Positions 9,108 to 18,538 are shown, numbered from the stretch's first letter. The stretch: 64,000 nucleotides of DNA from Brevundimonas naejangsanensis DSM 23858 (GCF_000421705.1 NZ_ATXN01000004.1:7501-71500), one strand, 5' to 3'. Translations and numbers: made by a program. The notes: a model not told the origin generated them from the sequence alone.

Positions 9108-9716
9108 TCAGCCGTCGATCAGGCCCTGAAGCGCGCGGGCCATGCGCTGGGCCAGAGACGCCTTCTGGGCCTCGTCCAGGCTTGAATAGCCGTCGGACAG
9201 TTCGCGGCCGATCGCCATGCCCATGATCAGGCCTGCCGCCATGCGCGCCCGCACCGGCGCGTCCTCGCCGCCGATCCACTGGGTCAGGGGCTCGAAGAAA
9301 CGAGAGTTGGAGGTGCGCTGAACCACGTCCATCGCCTTGGTCGAACCGATCGAACGCAACAGGATCAACAGACCGCGCATCTTGGCGCCGCCGTCTTCAT
9401 ATTCGCATGGCGTCATGTCGCCATAGACGATCTCGCGCGCCAGGCGCTCGCCGAAATCCTCGCGCGAGCCGTCCATCAGATCGCGGCCGTTCTTGCAACT
9501 GTCCATGACCGCCACGAACAGATCTTCCTTCGAACCGAAGTAGCGGCTGATCAGGGCCGCATCGACGCCGACGTCGCGCGCCACGTCGCGCATGCCGACA
9601 TCATCATAGCTTTCAGCGCAAAAGCGTTCGCGCGCCGCTTCCAGAATGGCCTGGCGGGTGGCGTTGGCGTTACGCGGCCGGGGAACGTCGCAAAGGACCA
9701 ATTGGTCGCACTCCAA
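9108..9716 (-). CDS. TetR/AcrR-family repressor, probable regulator of the adjacent RND pump
   Basis: The 202-residue protein begins with a typical TetR helix-turn-helix. The N-terminal helix is ATRQAILEAARERF, and the recognition part is MRDVARDVGVDAALISRYFGSKEDLF (MRDVARDVGVDAALIS, RYFGSKEDLF). A variable helical ligand domain follows. No ATG is available; TTG at 9716 is the first codon giving the full domain, and another TTG lies five codons downstream. The gene is divergent from the MFP-RND-OMF efflux operon, and the shared intergenic region contains two related inverted repeats. The usual reading is that it represses the pump, and possibly itself, until a ligand binds. The ligand cannot be told from the sequence. 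Confidence 0.88.
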   Translation of the reverse strand: MECDQLVLCDVPRPRNANATRQAILEAARERFCAESYDDVGMRDVARDVGVDAALISRYFGSKEDLFVAVMDSCKNGRDLMDGSREDFGERLAREIVYGDMTPCEYEDGGAKMRGLLILLRSIGSTKAMDVVQRTSNSRFFEPLTQWIGGEDAPVRARMAAGLIMGMAIGRELSDGYSSLDEAQKASLAQRMARALQGLIDG

Positions 9717-9730
9717 TAAACCTTACGGGC

Positions 9731-9781
9731 TATATGGCCTTGTCATCAGGCGTTGACAAGCGTCGCCGACGTCGTCTTTAA
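9731..9781. promoter_or_regulatory. Back-to-back promoters for tetR (-) and the efflux operon (+)
   Basis: Rightward: TTGACA at 9753-9758, 17-base spacer, CTTTAA at 9776-9781, predicting initiation near 9788. Leftward: TTGTCA reading 9759 to 9754, 17-base spacer, CATATA reading 9736 to 9731, predicting initiation near 9724, only about 8 bases before the tetR TTG codon. The two -35 boxes overlap, so both polymerases compete for the same few bases. Assignments are by eye against the sigma-70 consensus. Confidence 0.6.
9739..9760. promoter_or_regulatory. Inverted repeat, probable TetR operator O1
   Basis: A perfect 7-bp inverted repeat (CTTGTCA at 9739-9745, TGACAAG at 9754-9760) has an 8-base centre. 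It covers both -35 boxes of the divergent promoters. The centre and arms resemble the second site at 9781-9798, giving a shared pattern GTCA-N8-TGAC. Confidence 0.65.
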
Positions 9782-9798
9782 GTCAGCCGGTGTTGACT
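9781..9798. promoter_or_regulatory. Inverted repeat, probable TetR operator O2
   Basis: AGTCA at 9781-9785 and TGACT at 9794-9798 form an inverted repeat with an 8-base centre, the same spacing as the site at 9739-9760. The centres of the two sites are 40 bases apart, about four helical turns. This copy overlaps the end of the rightward -10 box and the predicted start site, a position expected to block the efflux operon. Confidence 0.6.
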
Positions 9799-9863
9799 GG
9801 ACGCCTCCTCCCCAATGAGCGCACAGTCCTTTGGATAAAATGACTCCCAAGGAGATTGCGCCG

Positions 9864-11051
9864 ATGCGCACGGTGAAGATCGCGGCCGCGTCCGTCATGA
9901 TGGCGGCTGCCCTCTATGGCTGTTCCAAGGGACAGGAGGCGCCGGCCCAGGGCGCGCCTCCGGTCACGGTGGCGACGCCCCTGTCGCAACAGGTTGTCGA
10001 CTGGGACGAGTTCACAGGGCGCTTCGAGGCGACCCGCTCCGTCGACGTGCGCGCCCGCGTGGGCGGCTACATCCAGTCGGTTCACTTCAAGGACGGCGAC
10101 TTCGTACGCCAGGGCCAACTGCTGTTCACCCTGGATCCGCGCCCGGCCCAGGCCGCCCTGGCTTCGGCCCGCGCCCAGTTGGCCCAGGGCCAGGCCCAGT
10201 TGACTCTGGCCCGCACCGAACTAGCCCGCGCCGAAGGCCTGTTGGCCTCTCAGGCCGTGTCCCAGGCCGAAGTCGACGCCAAGCGCGGCGCTGTCCAGAC
10301 CGCCGAGGCCAGCATGGCCGCCGCCAACGCCGCCATCCGCGCGCGTCAGCTGGACGTGGAATTCACCCGCGTCACCGCCCCCATCTCGGGCCGCGTGTCC
10401 GACCGTCGGGTCGATCCGGGCAACCTGATCGGCGGCGGTTCGTCCGCCGGCGACGTGCTGACCACCATCGTCTCATCGTCGCCGATCTACTTCGTCTTCG
10501 ACGGCTCCGAAGCCCTGGCCCTGAAATATCAGCGCGACGCCCGCAACGGGTCGGCTCCGATCCGCATCCGCCTGCAGGACGAGACCGCCTATGACCGCAC
10601 CGGCACGCTGGACTTCACCGACAACGCCATCGACGCGTCTTCGGGCACCATCCGCCTCCGCGCCGTGGTGCAGAACGCCGACGGCTTCCTGAAGCCGGGC
10701 ATGTTCGGCCACGCCCAGCTGGCCGGCTCGGGCGGTTACGCCGCCATGCTGGTGCCGGACGCCGCCGTCGTCACCGATGGTCCGCGCAAGGTGGTCTATG
10801 TCGTCGCCAAGGACGGCACGGTCGGCGCCAAGCCGGTCCAGCTGGGACCGGTCGCCAACGGCCTGCGTGTCGTGCGCACGGGCCTGACGCCGGACGACCG
10901 CGTCATCATCAACGGCCTTCAGCGCGCCCGTCCGGGCCAGAAGGTCACCGCCCAGAACGGGACCATCAAGGCCGAGGAAGCCAAGGCCGACGCGCCTGTG
11001 ACCACGGCCCCTGTCGCCTCGTCCGCCACCTTCGTCGCCAGCGCCGGCTGA
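9864..11051 (+). CDS. RND efflux periplasmic adaptor (membrane fusion) lipoprotein
   Basis: This is an HlyD/AcrA-type adaptor bridging the inner-membrane RND pump and the outer-membrane channel. The start at 9864 is chosen because AAGGAG at 9849-9854 lies 9 bases upstream; an earlier ATG at 9840 lacks such a site. The 395-residue product begins with a lipoprotein signal ending in the lipobox LYGC, so it is probably anchored by a lipidated cysteine near residue 20. A lipoyl half-motif (VRARVGGYIQSVHFKDGDFV) precedes an Ala/Gln-rich alpha-hairpin (about residues 85-155), the second lipoyl half (VTAPISGRVSDRRVDPGNLI) and a beta-barrel. It is followed 30 bases later by the pump gene. Confidence 0.94.
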   Translation: MRTVKIAAASVMMAAALYGCSKGQEAPAQGAPPVTVATPLSQQVVDWDEFTGRFEATRSVDVRARVGGYIQSVHFKDGDFVRQGQLLFTLDPRPAQAALASARAQLAQGQAQLTLARTELARAEGLLASQAVSQAEVDAKRGAVQTAEASMAAANAAIRARQLDVEFTRVTAPISGRVSDRRVDPGNLIGGGSSAGDVLTTIVSSSPIYFVFDGSEALALKYQRDARNGSAPIRIRLQDETAYDRTGTLDFTDNAIDASSGTIRLRAVVQNADGFLKPGMFGHAQLAGSGGYAAMLVPDAAVVTDGPRKVVYVVAKDGTVGAKPVQLGPVANGLRVVRTGLTPDDRVIINGLQRARPGQKVTAQNGTIKAEEAKADAPVTTAPVASSATFVASAG

Positions 11052-11081
11052 GGAGGAGGCTCACGGGCCGGAACCTGATTC

Positions 11082-14000
11082 ATGAACATCTCCCGCTTCT
11101 TCATCGACCGACCGATCTTCGCGATCGTGATCTCGGTCTTCATCACCCTGGTCGGCGCCTTCGCCATGCCGATGCTGCCGTTGGCGCAGTATCCGGACAT
11201 CGCCCCGCCGACGATCAGCGTGACCGCCTCCTACGCCGGCGCCTCGGCTGAAACCCTGTCCGAAACGGTCGCCGCTCCGCTCGAACAGGAAATCAACGGC
11301 GTCGAGAACATGCTCTACATGACCTCGTCGTCCACATCGGACGGCCGGGTCAGCGTGACCGTGACCTTCCAGCCCGGCACCGACCTCGACACCGCCCAGG
11401 TGCTGGTTCAGAACCGGGTCGCCCTGGCCGAGCCGCGCCTGCCGGCGCAGGTCCGTCAGGTCGGCGTGGTCGTCAACAAGGAGTCGACCGGCTTCCTGAT
11501 GCTGGCCTCGCTGACGTCCGACGATCCCGGCATCGACAGCGACTATCTGGGCAATCTGGCCCAGTCGACGATCCGCGACCGCCTGCTGCGGATCGACGGC
11601 GTCGGCGGCGTCCAGGTCTTCGGCGGCGGCAACTACGCCATGCGGATCTGGATCGATCCGGCCAAGGCCGCCGCGCGCGACCTGACCGCGCCCGAGATCA
11701 TCGCCGCCCTGCAGGCCCAGAATGTTCAGGCCGCAGGCGGGTCGATCGGCCAGCCTCCCTTCCCGACCAACGCCGCCGCCTTCGAGCTGCCGGTTCAGGT
11801 CGAGGGCCGTCTGGCGGCGCCGGAAGAATTCGGCAAGGTGGTGCTCAAGACCGACGCTCAGGGCCGCGTGACCCGCGTCAGCGATATCGCCCGCGTCGAA
11901 CTCGGCTCGGAAATCTACGGCGTCGAAGGCTATTTCAACGGCCAGCGCGGCGTCGGCGTCGCCATCATCCAGCAGCCCGGCTCCAACGCCCTGTCGACGG
12001 CCAACAAGGTCATCGCAGAGCTGGACGCCATCAAGGCCGACTTCCCGCCGGGCGTGAAATACGCCATCCCCTATAACCCGACGGAATACGTCGCCGCCTC
12101 GGTCTCGGCCGTTGAGCACGTGCTGATCGAAGCCGTCTTCCTGGTGATGATCGTCATCCTGGTCTTCCTGCAGACCTGGCGCGCGGCCATCATCCCGATC
12201 CTGGCCATCCCGGTCGCCCTGGTCGGCACCTTCGCGGTGCAGCTGGCCCTGGGCTATTCGATCAACTCCCTGTCGCTGTTCGCTCTGGTTCTGGCCGTCG
12301 GCATCGTCGTCGACGACGCCATCATCGTGGTCGAGAACGTTGAGCGCTACATCCGCGAGGGGCTGACGCCCAAAGAAGCGGCGTATCGGTCGATGCAGGA
12401 AGTGTCGGGCGCCCTGGTCGCCATCTCCCTGGTGCTGACCTCGGTGTTCGTGCCGACCGCCTTCGTGCCCGGCATCCCCGGCATCTTCTTCCGCCAGTTC
12501 GCGGTCACCATCGCCTCGGCGACGCTGATCTCCCTGCTGGTGTCGCTGACGCTGTCTCCCGCCCTGTCGGCCCTGCTGCTCAAGCCGCACAAGGACCACG
12601 ACGAGAGCCGCAAGCCGGGCCTGATCGGCACGATCACCTATTACCTCGGCTGGGCGGGGGCCAAGTTCAACGAAGGCTTCGACTGGGTGTCGGACCGCTA
12701 CGGCCGCATGACCGCCCGGCTGATCCGCATGGTCACGGTCATGCTGGTCATCTACGCCGCCCTGCTGGCCCTGACCGGCTGGCGCATGGCCGACACGCCC
12801 ACCGGCTTCATCCCGGCCCAGGATCAGGGCATCCTGATCGGCGTCGTCCAGCTTCCGCCGGGCGCCTCGCTGGAACGCACCAAGGCGGCCATGAACAAGG
12901 CTGTCGAGATCGTCCGCAAGGCCGATGGCGTTCAGGAAGTCACCGCCTTCGCCGGTCTGGACGGCTCCAGCTTCTCCATGTCGTCCAACGCCGCGACCAT
13001 GTTCATCAAGCTGAACGACTACGACCAGCGCACCACGCCCGCGCTGGAGGCCTCGGCCCTGGCCGGCGCGCTCAGCGGCGCGACCGGCGTCATCGAGGAA
13101 GCCAGCATCTTCATGCTGTCGCCCCCGCCCGTTCAGGGCCTGGGCACCGGCTCGGGCTTCAAGATGATGATCCAGGACCGTTCGGGTTCGGGCTTCAAGG
13201 CTCTGGAGGGCGCGACCTTCGCCATGATGGGCGCCGCCGCCCAGATGCCGGACGAGGTCCAGCAGGTGTTCAGCCTCTACAACACCGGCTCGCCGCGCAT
13301 CGCCGCCAGCGTCGATCGCGACAAGGCCCTGCTGATGGGGGTCCAGCCGTCGACCGTGTTCAGCACCCTGGGCACCTACCTCGGCTCGACCTACGTCAAC
13401 GACTTCAACTTCCTGGGCCGCACCTTCCGCGTCACCGCCCAGGCCGAGCCCGCCTATCGCGACGAACTGGCCGACATCGCCAACCTGAAGGTCCGTTCGG
13501 CCTCGGGCGGCATGGTGCCGATCGGTTCGGTGGCGACCCTGGCCGACGATTCCGGCCCGGCGCGCGTGGTCCGCTACAACCTGTTCCCGGCTTCGGAACT
13601 ACAGGGTGAAGCGGCGCCGGGCGTGTCTACCGGCGACGCCATCGCCGCGATGGAGGAACTGGCCGCCAAGACCCTGCCCGAGGGCTTCGGCTACGAATGG
13701 ACCGAACTGGCCCTCCAGGAGAAGGCGGCGGCCGGCGGCTCGACCATCATCTTCCTGATGGCGGTGGTGTTCGTCTTCCTGGTGCTGGCCGCCAACTATG
13801 AGGCCTTCACCCTGCCGCTGGCGGTCATCCTGATCGTGCCCATGTGTATCCTGGCGGCCATCCTGGGGGTGAACCTGCATGGTCTGGACAACAACATCCT
13901 GACCCAGGTCGGTCTGGTGGTCCTGATCGCGCTGGCGGCCAAGAACGCCATCCTGATCGTGGAGTTCGCCAAACAGGCCGAGGACAACGAAGGCCTCGAC

Positions 14001-14351
14001 CGCTGGCAGGCCGCTGTTCAGGCCGCCCGTCAGCGCCTGCGCCCGATCCTGATGACCTCGTTCGCCTTCATCTTCGGCGTGCTGCCTCTGGCCATCGCCT
14101 CGGGCCCCGGCTCGGAGATGCAGAACGCCCTGGGCATCGCGGTCGTCTATGGAATGCTGGGGGTGACCTTCTTCGGTCTGATCTTCACCCCGGTCTTCTA
14201 CGTCATCTGTCGCTGGGTGGCGGGCAAGCTGCCCAAGGCGCCGGGCAAGGAGCGCGAGCTCCCCACCAGCTTCGGCTCCACGCCGCACGACCCCTTTGAC
14301 CCCGACGGCCCGGAACCGGCTCCCGCCGCTCCGCGCCAGGGAGATGCGTAA
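11082..14351 (+). CDS. RND multidrug efflux transporter (HAE1/AcrB-like)
   Basis: The 1089-residue inner-membrane proton/drug antiporter has the canonical opening MNISRFFIDRPIFAIVISVF, two large periplasmic loops and twelve predicted membrane helices. Proton-relay residues are visible: the paired aspartates in TM4 (GIVVDDAIIVVENVERYI) and the TM10 lysine (LAAKNAILIVEFAKQ). The Pro-rich SPPPVQGLG segment is typical of the drug-binding porter domain. The stop is immediately followed by the ATG of the outer-membrane gene, completing a tripartite MFP-RND-OMF operon. Hydrophobic/amphiphilic efflux is expected from the family; the substrate range is unknown. Confidence 0.97.
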   Translation: MNISRFFIDRPIFAIVISVFITLVGAFAMPMLPLAQYPDIAPPTISVTASYAGASAETLSETVAAPLEQEINGVENMLYMTSSSTSDGRVSVTVTFQPGTDLDTAQVLVQNRVALAEPRLPAQVRQVGVVVNKESTGFLMLASLTSDDPGIDSDYLGNLAQSTIRDRLLRIDGVGGVQVFGGGNYAMRIWIDPAKAAARDLTAPEIIAALQAQNVQAAGGSIGQPPFPTNAAAFELPVQVEGRLAAPEEFGKVVLKTDAQGRVTRVSDIARVELGSEIYGVEGYFNGQRGVGVAIIQQPGSNALSTANKVIAELDAIKADFPPGVKYAIPYNPTEYVAASVSAVEHVLIEAVFLVMIVILVFLQTWRAAIIPILAIPVALVGTFAVQLALGYSINSLSLFALVLAVGIVVDDAIIVVENVERYIREGLTPKEAAYRSMQEVSGALVAISLVLTSVFVPTAFVPGIPGIFFRQFAVTIASATLISLLVSLTLSPALSALLLKPHKDHDESRKPGLIGTITYYLGWAGAKFNEGFDWVSDRYGRMTARLIRMVTVMLVIYAALLALTGWRMADTPTGFIPAQDQGILIGVVQLPPGASLERTKAAMNKAVEIVRKADGVQEVTAFAGLDGSSFSMSSNAATMFIKLNDYDQRTTPALEASALAGALSGATGVIEEASIFMLSPPPVQGLGTGSGFKMMIQDRSGSGFKALEGATFAMMGAAAQMPDEVQQVFSLYNTGSPRIAASVDRDKALLMGVQPSTVFSTLGTYLGSTYVNDFNFLGRTFRVTAQAEPAYRDELADIANLKVRSASGGMVPIGSVATLADDSGPARVVRYNLFPASELQGEAAPGVSTGDAIAAMEELAAKTLPEGFGYEWTELALQEKAAAGGSTIIFLMAVVFVFLVLAANYEAFTLPLAVILIVPMCILAAILGVNLHGLDNNILTQVGLVVLIALAAKNAILIVEFAKQAEDNEGLDRWQAAVQAARQRLRPILMTSFAFIFGVLPLAIASGPGSEMQNALGIAVVYGMLGVTFFGLIFTPVFYVICRWVAGKLPKAPGKERELPTSFGSTPHDPFDPDGPEPAPAAPRQGDA

Positions 14352-15791
14352 ATGAACGGCAAACTCCGCACTCTGCTGACCGCCGCGGGGTCGGCCGCCC
14401 TGCTCGCCGCCTGCGCGGTGGGTCCCAAGGCGCCGCTCCCTACGATCCCGACCGAAGGCCAGGGCGCCTTCATCGGCTCGCAATCCGCCTCGGTTTCGAC
14501 CGAGGCGGCCCGCGACGACTGGTGGCGGCTGTATCAGGACCCGACGCTGGACGGTCTGATCCAGCAGGCCCTGACCGAGAACAACGAGCTGGAGGCGGCC
14601 GCGGCCAATCTGCGCGCCGTCCGGGCCTCGCTGTCCGAAGCCCGCTCGGGCCGGTTCCCGACCACTACGACCTCGGCCGCCTATAACCGCAGCCGGGCCT
14701 CGACCGACACCGTACCCACGGCCAACGGCGCCAAGCTGCCGGAAGTCGATACCTACGATGTCGGTCTGGACGTGGCCTATGAGATCGACCTGTTCGGTCG
14801 GGTGGAATCCTCCATCCGCGCCGCGCGGGGCGACGTGGCCGCCGCCGCCGCCGCGCTTGAAGTCGTGCGGGTGACCGTCGCCGCCGAAACGGCCCGGGCC
14901 TACGCCGACACCTGCTCGGCCAACGCCCAGATCGCCGTGGCCGAGCGGACCATCGACCTGCAGACCCAGACCGTCGACCTGACCCAGCGCCTGCTGGACG
15001 GGGGCGCCGGCAACGGTCTGGACGTGGCCCGCGCCCGCGCCGCCCTGGAACAGACCCGCGCCAGCCTTCCGCCTCTGCGGGCGTCGCGCGACGGCGCCCT
15101 GTTCCGTCTGGCGACCCTGACCGGCCGCACCCCGGCCGAGGCCAGCGATGCGGCCCGCGCCTGCCAGTCGCCGCCGCAACTGTCGCAGCCGATCCCGGTC
15201 GGAGACGGCGCCGCCCTTCTGGCGCGTCGTCCCGACGTGCGTCAGGCGGAAGCCCGCCTGTCGGCCGCCGCCGCCCGCGTCAATGTCGCCACCGCCGGCC
15301 TTTATCCCAGCATCCGTCTGGGCGGGTCGCTGGGCTCGACGGCGCTCGACGCCTCGGATCTGGGCGAGAGCGCCAATATGCGCTTCAGCGTCGGCCCGCT
15401 GATCTCCTGGTCCTTCCCCAACGTCTGGGCGGCCCGGGCGCGGATCAAACAGGCGGGCGCCCAGTCGGACGCGGCCCTGGCGACCTTCGACCAGACCGTG
15501 CTGACGGCGCTGCAGGAGACCGAGACAGCGCTCAGCGCCTACGCCAACGAACTGGACCGCCGCACGGCCCTACGCACAGCACGGGATCAGGCGGCCACGG
15601 CGGCGCGCCTGTCGCGCCTGCGCTTCGACGCGGGCGCCGACAGCTTCCTGACGGTGCTGGACGCCGAGCGGACCCTGGCCGGCGCCGACGCCGCCCTGGC
15701 CGCCTCGGAAGCCCAGGTCACCACCTACCAGATCGGCCTGTTCAAGGCCCTGGCGGGCGGTTGGGAACAGGCTCCCGATCCCGAAGCCTGA
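14352..15791 (+). CDS. Outer-membrane efflux lipoprotein, NodT/OprM family
   Basis: This 479-residue TolC-like channel starts directly after the RND stop (base 14352). The signal sequence ends in LLAAC, a lipobox, as in OprM and NodT proteins. Two outer-membrane-efflux repeats follow, recognisable by DDWWRLYQDPTLDGLIQQAL near residue 55, the RPDVRQAEARLSAAAARVNVA segment near 295 (RPDVRQAEARL, SAAAARVNVA), and FPSIRLGGSLG-like YPSIRLGGSLG. Together with the two upstream genes it makes a full envelope-spanning pump. Confidence 0.95.
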   Translation: MNGKLRTLLTAAGSAALLAACAVGPKAPLPTIPTEGQGAFIGSQSASVSTEAARDDWWRLYQDPTLDGLIQQALTENNELEAAAANLRAVRASLSEARSGRFPTTTTSAAYNRSRASTDTVPTANGAKLPEVDTYDVGLDVAYEIDLFGRVESSIRAARGDVAAAAAALEVVRVTVAAETARAYADTCSANAQIAVAERTIDLQTQTVDLTQRLLDGGAGNGLDVARARAALEQTRASLPPLRASRDGALFRLATLTGRTPAEASDAARACQSPPQLSQPIPVGDGAALLARRPDVRQAEARLSAAAARVNVATAGLYPSIRLGGSLGSTALDASDLGESANMRFSVGPLISWSFPNVWAARARIKQAGAQSDAALATFDQTVLTALQETETALSAYANELDRRTALRTARDQAATAARLSRLRFDAGADSFLTVLDAERTLAGADAALAASEAQVTTYQIGLFKALAGGWEQAPDPEA

Positions 15792-15816
15792 CCTTCAGCC
15801 TCAAGCTGAAACTGAG

Positions 15817-15850
15817 ACGCCCGGCTGGTTCGCCCGCCGGGCGTTTTCTT
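15817..15850 (+). terminator. Terminator of the efflux operon
   Basis: ACGCCCGGC (15817-15825) pairs perfectly with GCCGGGCGT (15836-15844), giving a 9-bp stem with a 10-base loop followed by TTTTCTTT. It is 25 bases past the OMF stop and separates this operon from proB. Confidence 0.85.
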
Positions 15851-15879
15851 TGGCGCTTCTTCTGACCGCTCATGCTCCA

Positions 15880-15975
15880 GAAGAATATTCTTCCGATTAG
15901 AGCTGAAAGCACACCATCGCACTGAACAATCATCGCCTTCAGCATGGCTCAAGCGATGATCTTGCGATAGGGAGG
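15880..15975 (+). promoter_or_regulatory. proB leader: 14-bp palindrome, long hairpin and ribosome-binding site
   Basis: Three elements lie in the leader. GAAGAATATTCTTC (15880-15893) is a perfect palindrome. ATCATCGC (15929-15936) pairs with GCGATGAT (15953-15960), with additional TT/AA and AGC/GCT pairing inside and an ATG loop, giving a ~13-bp hairpin with one bulge and one mismatch. AGGGAGG ending near 15974 is the likely proB ribosome-binding site, 8 bases after the hairpin. The layout suits control of proB by an operator or an mRNA structure, but no known regulator is recognised. Confidence 0.5.
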
Positions 15976-15979
15976 CTAG

Positions 15980-17149
15980 GTGACCGCCTCCGCCGCCCTC
16001 CCCCAAGCCCTTGAGGCCGCCGCCTCGCCTGCCGCCGCCTTGGCCCAGGCGCGCCGGGTGGTGGTCAAGATCGGTTCGTCCCTGCTGTTCGACGCCGATC
16101 GACGCGCCGTCGCCGCCGACTGGCTGGCCAGCCTGTCCGCGGACATCGCCGCATTGCGTCGACAGGGGCGCGAGGCGATCGTCGTTTCCTCCGGCGCCGT
16201 GGCTCTGGGGCGCGGACGGCTGAACCTGTTTACCAGCCGCCTTCAGGACAAACAGGCCGCCGCCGCCGTGGGCCAGTCCCTGCTGATGCACGCCTGGGAG
16301 GAGGCCCTGGCCCCCCACGGGCTGATGGCGGGACAGGTGCTGCTGACCCGCGACGACACCGAGCGGCGGCGCCGCTGGCTCAACGGCCGCGCGACGCTGG
16401 AGGCCCTGCTGGCCCACGGCGTCGTCCCTGTGGTCAATGAGAACGACACCGTCGCCACCGAAGAGATCCGCTACGGCGACAACGACCGCCTGGCCGCGCG
16501 CGCGGCGCAACTCGGCCGGGCCGACCTGCTGATCCTGCTGTCCGATGTGGACGGCCTCTACACCGCTGATCCGCGCCGCGATCCGGACGCCCGTCACCTG
16601 CCGCTGATCGAGCGTCTGACGCCTGAAGTGCTGTCGATGGCGTCAGGCGCCAACACACAGGCCGGGGTCGGCACGGGCGGCATGACGACCAAGCTGGCGG
16701 CGGCCCAGATCGCCGCCTCGGCCGGTTGCGCCACCGTCATCGCCTCGGGCCTGACCGACTACCCGTTGAGGGCGGTGCTGGACGGCGCCCGCGCCAGCCT
16801 GATCCTGGCGCCCGCCACGCCTCTGGCCGCGTGGAAACAGTGGATCGCGGGCAGCGTGGCGCCCGGCGGCGCCCTGACGCTGGATGCGGGGGCCGTCGCC
16901 GCCCTCCAGGCCGGGAAGAGCTTGCTGCCCTCGGGCGTCGTCGCCGTCAGCGGCGATTTCGGCAAGGGCGACAGCGTGCGCTTGACCGGGCCTGACGGCG
17001 CGCGACTGGGCGTCGGTCTGGCGTCCTATGCGGCCGATGAGATCGCCCTGATCCGCGGCCGCCATTCCGACGCGATCGAAAGCCTGCTGGGCTACCGAGG
17101 CCCCTCGGTCGTCATCCACCGCGACGATCTGGTTCTGGAGGACCGATGA
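15980..17149 (+). CDS. proB: Glutamate 5-kinase
   Basis: ProB phosphorylates L-glutamate, the first step of proline synthesis. The 389-residue protein combines an amino-acid-kinase domain with a C-terminal PUA domain. The kinase motifs are [44 protein letters not shown] ([17 protein letters not shown]) and [11 protein letters not shown]. The PUA domain spans about residues 290-380, with [19 protein letters not shown]. It starts with GTG at 15980 behind AGGGAGG. It overlaps proA by four bases. ProB enzymes are usually feedback-inhibited by proline at the kinase domain. Confidence 0.96.
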   Translation: MTASAALPQALEAAASPAAALAQARRVVVKIGSSLLFDADRRAVAADWLASLSADIAALRRQGREAIVVSSGAVALGRGRLNLFTSRLQDKQAAAAVGQSLLMHAWEEALAPHGLMAGQVLLTRDDTERRRRWLNGRATLEALLAHGVVPVVNENDTVATEEIRYGDNDRLAARAAQLGRADLLILLSDVDGLYTADPRRDPDARHLPLIERLTPEVLSMASGANTQAGVGTGGMTTKLAAAQIAASAGCATVIASGLTDYPLRAVLDGARASLILAPATPLAAWKQWIAGSVAPGGALTLDAGAVAALQAGKSLLPSGVVAVSGDFGKGDSVRLTGPDGARLGVGLASYAADEIALIRGRHSDAIESLLGYRGPSVVIHRDDLVLEDR

Positions 17150-18408
17150 GCGACCTCGACGCCGCCATGCTGGATATGGGCCGCCGCGCCCGCGCCGCCG
17201 CCGACGCCCTGCGCGCCACGACTCCGGACGCTCGGACCGACGCACTCCATCGGCTCGCCAGCGGCTTGCGCGCCGCCGAGGCCGACATCCTGTCCGCCAA
17301 CGCCCGAGACGTGGCCCGCGCTCGCGACGGCGGCCTGTCCGAGGCTCTGATCGACCGTCTGGCCGTGAATCCCGCCCGCGTCGAGGGCATGGCCGTCGCC
17401 GTCGAGACCATCGCCGCCCAGCCCGATCCCGTCGGCGCCCAAATGGCCCGCTGGACCCCGCCCAACGGTCTGGACATCGCCCGCGTCCGCACCCCCATCG
17501 GCGTGCTGGCCGTCATCTATGAGAGCCGCCCGAACGTCACCGCCGACGCCGCCGCCCTGTGCCTGCGCTCGGGCAATGCCGCAATTCTGCGCTGCGGCTC
17601 GGACTGCCTCGACTCCTCGCGCGCCATCGCCGCCGTCGTCGCCCGCGCCGTAAGCGAAGCGGGCCTGCCCGCCGACGCCATCCAGCTCGTCCCTGTCCCC
17701 GACCGCGAGGCCGTCGGCGCCATCCTCTCAGGCCTGAACGGCGCCATCGACCTGATCATCCCGCGCGGCGGCAAAAGCCTGGTCGCCCGCGTCCAGTCAG
17801 AAGCCAAGGCGCCCGTGCTCGGCCACCTTGAGGGCCTGTGCCACACCTATCTGGACGCCGCCGCCGATCTGGACGTCGCCCGCCGCGTGACCCTGAACGC
17901 CAAGATGCGCCGCGTCTCAGTGTGCGGCGCGACCGAAACCCTGCTGGTCGACCGCGCGGCGGCCGAGCGCCTGCTGCCCGCTGTGGCCGCCGACCTGATC
18001 GCCGCCGGATGCGAATTGCGCGGCGACGCCGAAGCCTGCGCCCTGGTCCCCGGCATGGCCCAGGCTGTCGAGGCCGACTGGACCACCGAATACCTGGCCC
18101 CCATCCTGTCGGTGCGCGTGGTGGAAGGCGTGGACGGCGCAGTCGCGCACATCCGCGCTTACGGCTCGGGCCACACCGAGGCCATCGTCACCACCGACGA
18201 AAAGGCGGCGGAACGCTTCGCCGAGGGCGTAGAAAGCGCCATCGTCCTGATCAACGCCTCGACCCAGTTCGCCGACGGCGGAGAGTTCGGCTTCGGCGGC
18301 GAGATCGGCATCTCGACCTCAAAGCTGCATGCGCGCGGGCCAGTCGGGGCGGAGCAGCTGACCACCTACAAATATGTGGTGCGCGGCGAAGGCCAGACGC
18401 GGCCCTGA
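17146..18408 (+). CDS. proA: Glutamate-5-semialdehyde dehydrogenase (gamma-glutamyl phosphate reductase)
   Basis: ProA reduces the labile gamma-glutamyl phosphate made by ProB using NADPH. The 420-residue aldehyde-dehydrogenase-fold protein has the [21 protein letters not shown] segment ([18 protein letters not shown]) and the IPRGGKSLV motif. The catalytic cysteine is in [10 protein letters not shown], and [19 protein letters not shown] lies near the C-terminus. The start overlaps the proB stop (ATGA), fitting the known need for ProB-ProA channelling. Confidence 0.97.
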   Translation: MSDLDAAMLDMGRRARAAADALRATTPDARTDALHRLASGLRAAEADILSANARDVARARDGGLSEALIDRLAVNPARVEGMAVAVETIAAQPDPVGAQMARWTPPNGLDIARVRTPIGVLAVIYESRPNVTADAAALCLRSGNAAILRCGSDCLDSSRAIAAVVARAVSEAGLPADAIQLVPVPDREAVGAILSGLNGAIDLIIPRGGKSLVARVQSEAKAPVLGHLEGLCHTYLDAAADLDVARRVTLNAKMRRVSVCGATETLLVDRAAAERLLPAVAADLIAAGCELRGDAEACALVPGMAQAVEADWTTEYLAPILSVRVVEGVDGAVAHIRAYGSGHTEAIVTTDEKAAERFAEGVESAIVLINASTQFADGGEFGFGGEIGISTSKLHARGPVGAEQLTTYKYVVRGEGQTRP

Positions 18409-18416
18409 CGCTCGCT

Positions 18417-18522
18417 GTCATCCCGGCCCAGCAGCGAAGCTGCGCCGAGCCCGGACCGCTACGCACTTAACGCCATAGTCTCGGGCGGTCCCGGATAGCG
18501 GCTCCGCCGCTTCCGGGATGAC
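18417..18522. repeat. Compound palindromic intergenic element between proA and gcd
   Basis: Outer arms GTCATCCCGG (18417-18426) and CCGGGATGAC (18513-18522) are exact inverted copies. Inside are GCAGC-GAA-GCTGC (18431-18443) and a 13-bp hairpin. That hairpin pairs TCCCGGA (18489-18495) with TCCGGGA (18512-18518), and AGCGGC with GCCGCT, around a TCC loop. It looks like a mobile or dispersed non-coding palindrome; a smaller relative with a TCATCCCGGC arm lies at 61615-61646. It may also serve as a transcript end for the convergent genes, though no T-run follows. Confidence 0.6.
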
Positions 18523-18538
18523 GCAGACTTAAACCGGG

